Assembly (NCBI GenBank): GCA_003993805.1 | Contig: RSEF01000003.1 | Coordinates: 66,543,710-66,607,709 of the forward strand | Reading direction: 5' to 3' | DNA: 64,000 nucleotides | DNA from: Himantopus leucocephalus | Taxonomy: Eukaryota > Chordata > Aves > Charadriiformes > Recurvirostridae | In this document: positions 50,201 to 61,100 of the stretch, piece after piece | Layout of the letters: each line of letters begins with the position of its first letter | Position numbering within the stretch: position 1 is the first letter of the stretch | Translations under genes and position numbers: made by a program | The notes under the pieces: model-generated | The model's input: only the letters and a program-made list of their open reading frames with translations | Told to the model about the DNA's origin: nothing | The model's database searches: none

Positions 50201-53200
50201 TACCTGTAGAGGTATAAAATTAATTTTCCAAAACAAATTACATTTTAAATAATGATTCTGAGTTGGGACATTCTTCCTGTAATCCACGTCTCACAGTTCC
50301 ATTTGAGTTGGGTTTTCAAAAAAACTAAATACTAAAAAGTTTTCTGTAGAAAATTAAAAAATGAGATTTGTTACCAGAACTGTTTTTGCAGTAAGTCCAG
50401 CCACTTGGCATATTATTTCTCAGCTGCACATGTAAATCAGGTGTGCCATTGCACGTACATTTTGCTTACACTCATGCTTGATCTTGTTTTATGAGTTAGT
50501 GTATCTCTGAGAAGGATGGAACAATTTAAACAGTCTGAAGGGTTGTGGTTTTGATCTAAGAAAACATTGTAGCTGGTCATATAGGAAAAGTCCCTCCTAA
50601 AATGCAAAGGGAATCACTTTTTTTTAATAACAAAAAATTCACTTATTCAGCAGGTTTTAATTCTTTCAGAGGAACTTGACAGTATATCAAATTGTCCTGT
50701 CATTAAATGCTGACACTATAATGAAGCCGCCTTCTTTCATGACTATATCATTCTCTCCTTTACTGAAAAGACTTTAGCCCAACCATCCATTTAATGATGT
50801 TTTCTTTACTAAAAACCAATATGTTTTACTGATAAAAATGGAACCAGTCTGTTCTTCAAGGTGGAAATTAATTTTCCAAACCTCTGCTATTTTGAAGGCT
50901 GGCAAAAGGGTAAATCTACAAATCCCAGTGAATTTCACTGGTTTTGGCTGTCCTTGAAATGAAACAGATGCTAGTGCTTTTTTTCTGTACTGGTCAATGT
51001 GAATTTTTGGATTCTGGAAACCAGTTAAAAGTGATAGGACAATTATTGGGAGCTTTCACTTACATTACCTTTTAGCATCTAACTAGCATTAGACTGTTTA
51101 ACTGAGTGGAGACAGAGCATAGCAAGGCCCCTGTGGTCAGGACCCACACTATTCATTCTCTTCCTTCTGACAGTGGAAATCTAACACAGTAAAAGTGTTG
51201 TAAATATATGGACAAACACTGAGCTGAAAAATGTGTAAACATTCACATCTAATATCTTTAGCTTAGGACTCATCTCAATTTATTTAATATCAAGATTTAT
51301 AGCATTAATGCCATTCCCACATGTATTTAATCTTGCGATATCCAGATTGGGCAGATAGATAGAAGAGATTGCTTTCATAAATCTTAAGGCTAAATGAATT
51401 GATCATCAGGTAATGAAGATCTTGACTATGAGTAAAATATTTCCTCAGAACAACTCATCTTCATAATAAGTTATTACTTCCTGACCTGAGGGCAAGTTAA
51501 ATTTGTCACACAGTCCAACAGTGTTTAGACTAAACCTAGTCTTAATTAGCACTGTTAGAACACTCTTTTATTTGTCTGTGGCCATGCTGATGACTTCATA
51601 AATCCTCTGACTACTGTTTTTGATATAGTACTGGCTGCTATATTACTAGTACTCTGCCACTCATTGTTCAGTTTCAGACTGAAAGGCTGAAATACCCTCT
51701 TGCCTATTGGCTTGAGCCCATCCCCCAAAAAATCATCTCAAAATACCACTAAGAAACACAGATTTGGATGGCTTTCTTTACCTTAAGAAAGTGGAAAAGT
51801 TATGACAATATTAGAGAATTAGGGGCTTTCCCCACTCATAGTACTATATGTATAAGCCAAAATAATTTCTTAGTAGACTTACAACAAGATTTTGACTGTT
51901 ATGCACAAAGTGGACAACAACTAGATTTAAATATGTCTTGCAGGTCGCTCTAGACAGGGTGTAATGGTCTTGCTGAGACATACCATGTTCCAGGCCACCA
52001 ATGAAGTATTTAATCTTTATCTTCTTCCTCTTTTCCAGTCCCTTCTTTACAAATACAGTATTACACCTATTTATAATCAAGGTGATTTAATTCAAAAGGT
52101 GTCTTTCAGCAAATCAGCCTTTGGGTCTGTCTCTAAATCACTCTGTTAATACGGTGTTTTAATCAGACTGCTGGAGCTGCATACGAAGTCCTCTTCTCAG
52201 AATGATCCGGTATACATTATTATTATGAAATTTTAAAAGCAGCATTGCAGCATTAAATTAGAAGGACACATATTTATGCAACCATTCAATGTCCATGGAG
52301 CAAAATGATAGTCTGCAATCGTATTTGTGCAAAAAGTATTTCCTTCTTGAAATGTTTGGGCTACTTTTTTGGCAGGAAAAAAATGCCTGTTGTTTCCTAA
52401 CATATTAGCATGCACAACGCAGTCACCACAGCCCTTGTTCTAACTCAGTCTGCACAGCTCCACTTTGCAAGGACTTCTCTTAGATTCTGTGATGACGCAC
52501 AAGTGAAACAGGGTAGTCCCTTCAACCGTGGATCACTGCTCCAGACCTCACTGCACTTCTGTGAGACCATTACTGCGTTCCTCCAGTCCCACCCTCAAAT
52601 ATCTTCTCTTTATTCTAGAAACTCAGAAGCTTGACTACACACATCACATATTGCATATGGTCTCCTAACCAGATGCAACAATCAACCCAAAGAAAAGTCA
52701 TGTAACACACATCAGATGAGGCAAAATTTCTTCTGATTATTCATTCTTATTTCATATTCCTCAACTCAGAAGAATCATTTGCAATTCTTTTCACAAAGGA
52801 ATTTGTCTTATAATCTGCACACAATAGCTAAGCACCATTCACCCACTTGGTCAGAGCTCTAGCCATTCACTGTAATTTTGTAACAAAGAAGAGCATTCAA
52901 TTTCCAAGGCAACCCGCTGCTTTTACTCTAATTCACGCCATCATTAGGGTATTTTAATGGCTACTCAAAACAGATAAACAGTAGAGAAGTTAGACTGAAA
53001 GAGATCACAGAAAAGAAGCTGAGAATCACAGGTAGAAAATAATAGGTAAATTCTGAAAACTAGTCTCTGACAAGTTCTTATACATCATCACTCTTTACTG
53101 TGTTTGTGGAAGATAAAACCATTCCGCACTTTCTCTCAACTTCAGTCAATGCTTCCCTTGTACTGTCCCTCAAGAGAAATCCTTCCTAAGACTGGCTGAC

Positions 53201-53467
53201 ACTAGGCAGTTAAGCAGACAGGAAAAAGGTTGCTTAAGGTTGCAGAACGAGAAATGCTTCCGCGTATGGTCCTATACGTTTGAGCAAGAAAAAACAATTG
53301 AAAGGACTTTTTCCACATCCATCATTCCATTTCAAACTTCCCTTGTTGTTACACACCTGTAACACGTATGCTACTTCTGTTTATGTTCACATAATATCTG
53401 CACAAATATTGTTTGCAAATAGATTTCCCAAATGCCCTTATTTGTATCTTGTTAGGAAGCCCATCCC
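47291..53467. other. Unique AT-rich non-coding DNA
   Basis: Six kilobases with no recognised gene, RNA or repeat family. Open frames stay under 79 codons, which fits AT-rich non-coding sequence. Only short A or T runs (for example near 47632 and 48439) stand out. Confidence 0.55.
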
Positions 53468-53530
53468 AGAGTGTCACTGGGCCATATTCATCCCTGAAGC
53501 ATCCAGGTGGGATTGAAATTCAGCCTGTGA
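53468..53530. repeat. Possible ancient palindromic repeat remnant
   Basis: 'ctgggccatattcatccctg' resembles the arm of an old amniote palindromic repeat (gggccaaattcatccctg). The opposite arm is not clearly present. Low confidence. Confidence 0.3.
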
Positions 53531-54428
53531 ATTTGCTCTGTTTCAAGTGGTTCTGTGCTAATCACTTCACCTCCTGTAATTTAAATTGTTTCTTAATTGC
53601 ATTAGGAAGAAATCCAGAGCAAACTCTTTTCCCTGTTGCCATCAGCAGAAGGTGTTGATGGAATATGCTCAGTCATAGTGGACCTGCCAGAATGAACAGA
53701 CTGTGGTTTCCTGTTCCAGAGGAAGGAAACAATTGGTTTTTTCCCACAAGCGCATAAAAGAGGCTGCTGCTTTGTAGGTAAACATAAGGGAAGGTGTGTA
53801 AGCCACGTACTTCCTTTTGCAGCCAGCTCAGTCCTAAAGGACCAAGATTACTCTGCGCGTATCTGAAATGAATTCAGGCTCAACTAACCCAACATGAAAA
53901 TTATACCCAACTGCTAACAAAATGTAGCTCTTGAAATACACGCCATGTCTCTATTTTAAGGAACATAAAATTCACCTGGCAAAAGTACAAATTTTGATAA
54001 CACCAACAAATAGAGATTACAACGATACCTAATTCGTCCATATGTCCTTTAGTTCTTAGCCATACAAACTTCTTATAATGATAAGCAAATATTTATATTT
54101 TTATGCTGCATCTTCAAAAAAATGAAATCATCTTCTGCTTAAAATCAAAAGCCCAGCCAAGGATGCATAAAAAATCAGTAGCAACTAGATTTCTAATGCT
54201 ACTGTGTCTTCATTAGATAGTTTAAGGTGTATACTGAAAAGCTTTTTTAAAAAAATGGGAGTGACCATTTCAATGCCCTGATCTAGGCAGCCAATCTTAA
54301 AGATATTCCTCCAAATGACATGTTGCATGTCCTCACTATCCAGCTTTGGCAGATCCAAGAAAAAACCTCATGGTTCAGTTGCTTTAAATGATCCACATTG
54401 TCACAACTGACGATTGACAATAGCCAGC
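53531..54428. other. Unique AT-rich non-coding DNA
   Basis: Nothing recognisable. Confidence 0.5.
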
Positions 54429-54692
54429 GGAGGTTTAGATTGGACGTTAGGAAAAATTTCTTCTCCGAAAGGGTTGTCAAGCATTGGAACAGGCTACTCA
54501 GGGAAGTGGTTGAGCCACGAAGTGGTTGAGCCACCATCCCTGGAGGTATTTAAAAGACGTGTAGATGTGGTGCTCAGGGACATGGTTTATTGGTGGACTT
54601 GGGAGTGTTAGGTTAAAGGTTGGACTTGATGATCTTAAAGGTCTTTTCCAACCTAAATGATTCTATGATTCCGTGATTCTATGAATCTATGG
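54429..54692 (+). mobile_element. CR1 LINE 3' end with octamer tail
   Basis: The plus strand encodes the last residues of CR1 ORF2. Frame one (from 54431) starts [20 protein letters not shown]. After 54518 the reading moves to another frame with PPSLEVFKRRVDVVLRDMV. The 3' UTR ggttggacttgatgatctta leads into the tail attctatgattccgtgattc and ends near 54692. The 16-base tandem duplication at 54503-54534 explains the frame change exactly. It is severely 5' truncated, as is usual for CR1, and relatively young, judging by its close fit to the consensus. Confidence 0.95.
54503..54534 (+). repeat. 16-bp perfect tandem duplication inside CR1
   Basis: GAAGTGGTTGAGCCAC occurs twice in a row (54503-54518 and 54519-54534). 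Sixteen is not a multiple of three, so the duplication shifts the ORF2 frame between the two copies. This post-insertion or pre-insertion mutation is private to this copy as far as the window shows. Confidence 0.95.
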
Positions 54693-55556
54693 TGTAGTGT
54701 CCCAACTTTGGACACTCATCTGCTGAACTGCAGCTACTTAGAAGGGAGCTTTCTCATTTGCGTTTTAACAACCTTGGAAAAAAAAAACCACAAAAACCCT
54801 ATGCTTTCAGCTTTTAATATCTCTTTTTAATTTACATTGCTTAATATTGCTGACCGTTTCTTGTCTTACATTATTTATATTGCTTTAAAAGTTCAGGATC
54901 ACCTGAAAAAATAAGATGCTTGGACTATACCCTATCAAAACTCTTGCAGACTGCATCACTTCAAGGGAAAAATGGCACAAAATGTACCTGCACCTTATTT
55001 CAGGATGTTACACATCAAATTTTGGCTTCCTTGCATTTTAGGGCACCAGAAGCAGCTTTCAGTTTCTGCGGTTTTATGCCTGCAAATGGAATTGCTATTT
55101 ACTTTTCACAATCTATTTTATAAGATCTTATATGTTATGTTTAATTTTCTAGTTTGCCTGCAGTTTGAGAAAAGCATGTATAACTTTTACAGCCATTGAA
55201 GTGCTGTAGTAGTAGGTGAGGCAGAGGGATAGAAGCAATCCAGGGTCGGATCAGGTCTATTTTACTTTAAACAATGTCACGTCCTGGTCCCTTACCATTA
55301 TAAGGATTTTTCTTCAATAATCTGTGAATGGTACTTTATCTTTCCTGTACATAATTTTTTGGCTTACTTACCAAAGAGCAAAACACTGGACTCTCACTTC
55401 TTTTTATAATTTCCTTTACTCATGTTATCCCTTTATGGTGATCAGGGACAACAGAAGACCTTGAGCTCTTATGAAACTTCATAAATAAGCCTCTTTGGTA
55501 CAGCAGCATCCCATAGGACGTTTCCCCCACGCAGAGCATGACCTTACCTCCCCACT
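54693..55556. other. Unique AT-rich non-coding DNA
   Basis: No gene or repeat recognised. Confidence 0.5.
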
Positions 55557-55612
55557 CAAGTCAACAGAGGTTTGGCCGCTGAGTTCAGTGGGAGTAGAAT
55601 GAGGCCCTAACG
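55557..55612. repeat. Relic of an ancient palindromic amniote repeat
   Basis: 'aagtcaacagaggtttggcc' followed by 'gagttcagtgggagtagaa' and 'tgaggccct' follows an old repeat with aagtcaatgggagttttgcc, gacttcaatgggagcagga and tcaggccct. The two arms are still recognisably inverted (aagtcaac against gagttcagt). Family not named. Confidence 0.45.
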
Positions 55613-55870
55613 CTTCACCAGTTACCTAGTTGCTCAACTGCTCTGGAGCCGGTAGGACAGCAGGAGCTCATATGACACTGTGACGTAGGAGTCCTCAGTT
55701 TCATACAGCTTTGCAGTGCTCTTAGCCTCATCAGGCAGCCTGATAATCCTCAAATGATACTGTTGGCTTCTTGTACTGTTGCCTGGTAATGAAAACAGAG
55801 AAATGCTTCCAACAGTAAGCCATCACCCTTCAGTCCTTAAGGGAAAACACACATGTGAAGAGAAGCACAC

Positions 55871-55904
55871 AAGCATGCATGCATGTGCATGCACACACAC
55901 ATAT
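55871..55904. repeat. Alternating purine-pyrimidine tract (GCAT/CA)
   Basis: gcatgcatgcatgtgcatgc followed by acacacacat gives over 30 bases of strict purine-pyrimidine alternation, the classical Z-DNA-prone pattern. Confidence 0.75.
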
Positions 55905-56930
55905 GGCTCACGTATGTCTCAAAATGACTGGCCAGAGCCATGGCTGGGCTGTGGAAAATCTTATCTTGGTTTGATTAAAATATACCTCAGCTCTTAAGCC
56001 TTTTTCCTTCATGAACGAAGTCATCTTGTTACCTCAGTGAACCGCATTTTGTCCAATGCCTTGTACGTTTGAAAAATTATATGGTTAGGCAAGACATTTC
56101 ATAATCATTAATCTATAGTTAACTCAGCCTGCTGTATTATGCAATACTATGAGGAACAGCTGGGGCCCACTAACCAGAAAGCACTTTTATGGTTTCTCTT
56201 AAGGGCCATTAAATCAATGTGATGAGAGCACAGCTGGAAAAAATCCTGAAAAAATTTATCAGATCCCACACAATATGTAAAGGGACCACTCGGTGCAATT
56301 GCAGACTCAGCACCAAGCCCTCTCAGTTGAAACTGCAGGTGGAGGAACATTTACAGCACAGCTCGTATACAGTCCTGAAAATGTCTGCTGTCTCTCCCTT
56401 TTCCCTCATCTATGGGGTTTTCCATTTGGGCCTCACTAACTGCTATAATTGCTGTGGATCCCTTAGGGGTAGATTAATGGGATCGTGAATTTTCGGCAAT
56501 TGCCATGCTGCCCGCTTAAGCCCTCCAAGGTGGAACTTCCTAAGGCTAATGCAGGGGACGCTGGCACTGCTGCCTCCCTCACCTCAAGCACACTCTGTCA
56601 AGGACCTGGAAATCTCACGCTTTCCTCCTTCACGTTTTGAAACAGAAGGCAGAAAAGAGGAAAAAGCTATTAATCCCTGAAACCCATATGTTTCACGACT
56701 GTTCGCCCATCATAGATAATGCAAAATAATTAAGAAGGAATGCTGTTACTGAGTTATAATGTCCTGCAGAATTAACCTCTGATGAAATAAAGCAGATTGG
56801 GAAGTGAAAGGCATATTAATCAGAATAGAGCAGACCAAAAAAAAAATCACTATACCTGCTTCATGGATGTCTAATGGGTTTTAGGCCCCAGAGCAATTTC
56901 TTTAACACCTTTCTTAAATGCCTACTAAAG
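55905..56930. other. Unique non-coding DNA
   Basis: No gene or repeat recognised. The 89-codon frame at 56219-56488 has no domain. Confidence 0.5.
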
Positions 56931-57000
56931 ACCTGATCCTATGAGTCTGTTGAAGCTGGTGTAGGTGTGCCGTGGACTTAATAGTCTCTGGATCAGATCC
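56931..57000. repeat. Relic of an ancient palindromic amniote repeat with both ends
   Basis: It begins acctgatcc and ends ggatcagatcc, with CTGATCC and GGATCAG as inverted ends about 50 bases apart. The interior (ctgttgaagctgg, then cgtggacttaatag) matches the expected attgaagtcaatgg and ttgacttcaatgg arms. This is the most complete of the palindromic relics in the window. Confidence 0.5.
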
Positions 57001-58084
57001 ATAAATGAATCAAATGAAAATATAGTAGAAGGAGAAGAGCTAAGTAGTAGAAGAACTCCAGAGGTAGGGACAAAAGAGAGGAAATGCAGTCCAAAAGGGA
57101 CATTACAAAACAAAAATGAGCACATTTCTGGGAGAATCTGAGCAATGGTCCATAGGTATTTTTGCACATTGGTGCAAAAGTAATCGTTGCACATGCCTGA
57201 TAATCACAAGTACAGGGTTATGGTCTACATGCACATTAGAAAAGCTTGACATTAGATGCCTCGATCCTACCAGACCTTACATTCAAATCTAGGCAAGGCA
57301 GTGGACAGGTGTCTTCCTACTGCTTGACACAAGTGGCTGGTGCAAAGCCAGACAGTTTATACATCTAGGCTCATCATGAATGTTTTTATTTACAGAGTTT
57401 CCTTCCTGTCTCCTCCAGAAAGAGCAACCCACACAGTCTGCTTCCCTTCTTTGCTCCTCTTTATTTGTGAGACTGTGCTCTCTTTGAATAAGACACTCAT
57501 GAAACAGCTGCTGTGTTCAACACTGCAATATTACCAAATAGCTTAGGGTAGGAACTAAAATGAAACAAACAAAGAAAAAACAGACTGGAAACGTGTATGT
57601 GTGGGAGGGAGGGTTTTGAAGTAGAAATGAAGACCACTGCCAAATTAGAACTTAGCTATAGACAGACACCTCAGCTAGCAGCTTTCCTCTTCCAAAGGGA
57701 GCTATGATCTCTAAGGATCACATTTTGGCAAACTACACATGAATGGTAATTACAGAATAGCACATAGCCGGCATCATGCACATATGAAAATTACCTATGT
57801 GTGTGTATAATATGTATACATATATACATATGTGTGCATGTGTAAAAATGTTACGTGTATGATTTATGCCATGTATCTTCATCTGTGCTGCATTTCATAT
57901 ACGTATGATACTTATATATACACATATACAAAACGTGTATCTCATAATGTCACATTGCACGTCCCACTGAAACATCTCTTTCCCTGTCACCCCTCCCAGC
58001 CAAGACCTGGATGAATTTGGTTTTATGTGGCTTAGGAGGACCGAAGGACTCTCAGAACCCAGATGAATAAATCCCTTTTCTGAA
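57001..58084. other. Unique AT-rich non-coding DNA
   Basis: No gene recognised. It contains the TA/TG-rich alternating tract at 57795-57842. Confidence 0.5.
57795..57842. repeat. TG/TA alternating tract with self-complementary core
   Basis: tatgtgtgtgtataatatgt, then atacatatatacatatgtgt and gcatgtg: nearly continuous purine-pyrimidine alternation with self-complementary parts such as atatgtat and atacatat. It may extrude a cruciform or adopt Z-form under supercoiling. Confidence 0.7.
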
Positions 58085-58138
58085 CCACTAAAGTCTGTGG
58101 AAGATTTCTCACTGTCTTCAGCAGGTACAGGATCAAGC
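58085..58138. repeat. Relic of an ancient palindromic amniote repeat
   Basis: 'ccactaaagtctgtggaaga' then 'tcactgtcttcagcaggta' and 'caggatcaagccc' fits the pattern ccattgaagtcaatggaa, ttgacttcagtgggtg and caggatcaagccc. It is the third such relic within 2.6 kb. Confidence 0.45.
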
Positions 58139-61100
58139 CCTTCTAGGGCTGACAAGGAAGACCAGGAACAGACATTCATGCAAAAATCTGTGCTTGAGCT
58201 CCTTCTGCTTCCTGGGCCTTCTTTATAGGATTGTTTACCCATATAGCAGAAGCCACAGGGAAGAACAGTTTGGAGTGAGAAGGGGAGAGAGAAAAGTGGG
58301 TGACATAACAAATATCCACCTCCAGGCAATGGACTCAAAAGAAAATCCTGCTTCACACTGTGCTCCCACTTCCTCCTTGCCCTTACATCTTCTGGAGCAG
58401 AACTGGAAAAAGCCAAGGTCTTTATGGAAAATCTCCCTTACAGACATGATGCTTGAAGGCTAGAAGCATAACACAAACAAGACATCCAAGGCATGGCTGA
58501 GGAGAGGGGCAGCTGGTGCTCATATTCAATAATTCTTTAAAATTTTATGTCTCCCCAATGGTATTCTTTGTGTGTGTGTAAAAGGTTCCACATTCTCCAC
58601 AGAAAAGAGGCTGAAAAAAAACCCCAACACTTAGTTTTCAGAAGTGCTATTGGTTCTTAAACATATTTTGACAGGCTTGCTGCTGTTAAAATATCTTGAC
58701 ATAACCAAAGCAGAAGTACCCTCTGCTCATGGTTCTTTTTACTGAGGAAGTCTGAAATGAGTTTCCAAACCCAAAGCAGGGGAAGTACAGAATTTTTGAA
58801 TTTGAAAAGCACAGAAAGCCAAGACTCCCTAAGGTATACAAAAATGTAGAGGGAGAAATTCTATCTTCCCAAGGTTTGCCAAATGAAATGGGGAAGAGGG
58901 AGAATTAATTCTTTTCAGAAACAAAAGAGAAAACAGAGGAGAAAGGCTTGGTTCATGAACACCAAGCAGGCAATGAAGCGGCTTGTTGCAGCACTCATTC
59001 TCACCACTGGAAATGCAGTGTAGCAGATGATGCTCTCGGCCCATTAGAGCATTGTACCTTTAGATTGAGACATGACACACAGGAATGACCAGTAGAAAGC
59101 TTTTCTATGATTCTACATTGACATGTGGCACACTCATAACTTGATAAACTTGTCAGGTTTATCAAGTCTGTCAAAAATCCCAGTAGAGTCCCAAAGAGTT
59201 GCAAATATAATCCAGTTCAGAATCACATTCTGCTATTAATGGCAACTAATGAAAGCAAGGACAGACCCTGACATTCTCGCTACTTCAGCTTCCAAGAGGA
59301 CGTCTTGCTGTGTTAATCCTTATTCATATCCAGACCACCAGAAAAGTACAACGTGCTTATATCCCCTTAATTATATTTCAAGATAATATGTGGGTAATGT
59401 GGCTGATTCACCTCCGTTAAATATGACCGGTGCTTCAATATTATTTCTTTTAATATTTCCCTACCTATTTCATGAACCCTTAGATCAAAATCTGCTCCTT
59501 GCAATTTTGATCCCATCTGTTTAATTTCATCTAATTTCTTACACTTTAAGAGTATTTTTTCCAGGAGGAATACTTTCTTTCTCTCCTTTAAATGCTTCCT
59601 CCTCACCCTCCATCCCAAATCAATGTTTATAATTAAAAATAAACTTGATTCAGGGTTGCTGGCAAACTCCCGTGTTCATTCTTGATACCTTCTTATTCAA
59701 AATGAAAGAAAATCTCAAGGTTCCTGCAGAGTTAAATTTCAGAGACAGTGAAAAACTCTTACAAGAGATTTTTCAAAGCTAAAATATTTTTTTTTTTAGT
59801 ACTGGCCCAAAAGCAGTGAGATAGATGGGTAAGCAAGGGACAAAGGACATTATGGAAGAGAATATAATAACTTCTCCCAGACAGCAAAAATATCTTCCTG
59901 AATTTTGGAAATTATGAGGTATCACTGGAAGTCTATGAAGAACTGGTTATTCTGCTTCTAAACCAAAGAGCAATTCTGTGTTCCATATCAGAGAGATTCA
60001 GAGAAGACCTACATAAGCAACAGAGCGCTTTGTTTCAACATATCTGATAACTTAACTAGGTCACCTTGCTCATAAAAAAACAACACGTAAAAGCTTTAAA
60101 AATCTGACAATAAAAAAACCACATCCCAAAACCTGATAGCAAATATAGCCGTAAGTGGAAAAATGCTTATTTATTGTTACTGATTTGTACTGCCCAGTAT
60201 GTGGTCTCGTCTTCTATGGCACAAGTATAAGCATGACTTCCAACTCACTAAAGGCTTAGCCTTCACTTCCATGGGGGCAGTTCATAAAGTCAGAACTCAA
60301 CAGACTATATTAAATGGACAGGTGCAACCAACTGACTGACCTCTTCTGATTGTCACGAGTTGTATACAGATCACAGTTCAGTGAGACACTTCTCATATTG
60401 TCTCTCTGACGTCATATTGCGCTGTTAGATGTCAAATTTGCTGTCAGTGAAGTTCCCATGGCATCCAGCTATCTGGTCATGGACATTCCCAGAGCACACA
60501 AGTGCTTATGGTATATCTAGGACTCAAAAAAAAACCCAACCCCAACCTTTTTCCTCTCCTAACTTGGATTAGGCTCCACAAAAACCAAGGCAAGAATAAG
60601 TAATTCCCTTTACCTGCTTCTTTTTCCCCCTGAATTCCACCCTTTTGTCAATGTATACTCACTCAAAACTGAAAACCCAGTGAACAGAGAAGACAGTAGT
60701 GATTTAGAGGACCTGTCTTTAGTTGCCAATTCTCCCTGGAAGGCAGAAGAGGCTGCTTTTGGTATCTGTGATGAAATTACTTCATAACAACTTACATAAC
60801 AATGAACAATTACTTAGTCTTTGGGCAAAGACATCAGGGAGAGCTGGTAACTCTGCCCCTGCACCACTATGGTGAAGGAACTCACCAAGAGGAGTCAGAC
60901 ACAAATTACAGCCATCATCAGATGGACTCTGAAAATAAAATCATTTACAAGAACTCAGGTGAATTCCTTAATTTTTATATGATAGTCTTCATTTCTGTTT
61001 TCTTTTTTCCCTATTTGGGCCATTGCATGCTTCATCAATCCACCTGAAAGGCAGGAGAAGACAGTAGGCACCACCATCTCCTCTCACATTTTTATAAGGG

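Noticed and set aside
59367..59618. Lysine/glutamate-rich 83-codon minus-strand frame
   Set aside because: AT-rich composition explains the residue bias; no recognised domain.
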